From assembly GCA_946478645.1 (NCBI GenBank), contig CAMLCW010000203.1, positions 1 to 9,414 of the forward strand: a stretch of 9,414 nt of DNA. The letters are read 5' to 3'. Both the position numbers and the translations under genes were made by a program. Below, piece after piece: positions 8,968-9,414 of the stretch. Numbering within the stretch: position 1 is the first letter of the stretch; each line of letters starts with the position of its first letter. The notes beneath the pieces are model-generated. The model did not search any database and had not been told where the DNA came from. It saw only the letters and a list, made by a program, of their open reading frames with translations. Source of the DNA: an uncultured Variovorax sp. (lineage in GTDB: Bacteria; Pseudomonadota; Gammaproteobacteria; Burkholderiales; Burkholderiaceae).

Positions 8968-9044
8968 CGTGATTCACCGGAAATGAAAGACGATGCCGAT
9001 TGTCGGCCATGCGGCCGGGCCGCGATGTCGCGCCGCCGCCGGGG

Positions 9045-9414
9045 CTACGCCGCCAGCACGCGCGCGAAGGCGTTCACGGCCCGTGCGACCGCCACGTCGT
9101 CGATGTGGCGATGGGTCACGCAGCGCAGCTTGCGCGAACCCCAAGGGCGGACCCGCAGGCCGGCGGCACCGAGGGCCGCGACCCAGTCGCTGCTGTTGCG
9201 GCCGGTGGCCGAGACATCGACCAGCACGATGTTGGTCGTCGGCTGCGAAATCTCGAGGGCCGACCCGAGCGCGCGCAGGTCCACGCTCAGGCGCCGCGCA
9301 CGCGCGTGGTCTTCGCCGAGCCGCGAGCCCATGGTCTGCAGCGCCTCCATGCCGAAGGCCGCGAGCACGCCGATCTGGCGCTGCGTGCCGCCGAGCATGC
9401 GCCGCAGCGTGCGT
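9045..9414 (-). CDS. ltaE: Threonine aldolase, C-terminal part, cut by the right edge
   Basis: The last 122 codons of a PLP-dependent aldolase that cleaves L-threonine or allo-threonine to glycine and acetaldehyde, a fold-type I enzyme working as a tetramer. The visible part starts RTLRRMLGGTQRQIGVLAAFG, matching the conserved segment after the PLP lysine (usually KxLGGGMRQ). It continues RLGEDHARARRL, TTNIVLVDV and GLRVRPWGSRKLRCVTHRHIDD, which match the C-terminal domain of low-specificity threonine aldolases. The PLP-binding lysine and the start are outside the window. ATG 9398 is internal, not the start, because family sequence continues upstream of it. TAG at 9045-9047 ends the gene, 77 bases before ybaK on the same strand, so co-transcription is possible. 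The ltaE symbol is a family-level assignment. Confidence 0.82.
   Translation of the reverse strand, partial: RTLRRMLGGTQRQIGVLAAFGMEALQTMGSRLGEDHARARRLSVDLRALGSALEISQPTTNIVLVDVSATGRNSSDWVAALGAAGLRVRPWGSRKLRCVTHRHIDDVAVARAVNAFARVLAA

Noticed and set aside
8198..8986. A plus-strand open frame across the ybaK cluster
   Set aside because: It is antisense to three genes with family motifs and has the composition of a mirror frame.

Overview
The window is about 9.4 kb of GC-rich chromosomal DNA with dense, codon-biased genes. Gene content and protein style suggest a beta-proteobacterium of the order Burkholderiales, most likely Comamonadaceae (Variovorax/Acidovorax-like). The pointers are a tandem-fused UvrA, an orphan Liv-type binding protein, an MHS-family transporter with a long periplasmic loop, and C/G-palindrome dispersed repeats. 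This placement is inferred from remembered family resemblance, not from a search.

Layout from left to right. (1) 1-4039, minus strand: the first 1,346 codons of a giant UvrA-type excinuclease subunit whose 3' part lies beyond the left edge. Three Walker A motifs are visible, so one complete UvrA module is fused to the start of a second. A roughly 110-bp double-hairpin repeat sits in frame inside this gene at about 2510-2629 and adds about 40 residues. (2) 4040-4209: an AT-rich divergent intergenic region. (3) 4210-5316, plus strand: a periplasmic Liv-type substrate-binding protein with no permease or ATPase genes beside it. (4) 5351-5494, minus strand: a 47-residue single-pass membrane protein, convergent with the previous gene. 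(5) 5495-5698: a long imperfect palindrome that acts as a probable terminator, followed by a cluster of GC-rich inverted repeats. (6) 5699-7393, minus strand: an MHS-family MFS symporter. (7) 7394-7560: non-coding, with two perfect 10-bp palindromes. (8) 7561-8967, minus strand: a tight three-gene cluster of YbaK/EbsC deacylase, DUF1289 protein and DsbA-fold HCCA-isomerase-like protein (4-nt gap, then an ATGA overlap). (9) 9045-9414, minus strand: the C-terminal end of a threonine aldolase that runs off the right edge.

How the genes relate: the three-gene cluster looks like one translationally coupled unit, possibly read through from the aldolase. The transporter and the binding protein are independent solute-uptake functions. 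UvrA is a DNA-repair gene with its own upstream region. No tRNA, rRNA, CRISPR array, transposase or phage gene is seen. The most unusual element is the repeat that has become part of the uvrA reading frame; a 13-bp palindromic core of that repeat recurs just downstream of the transporter gene.
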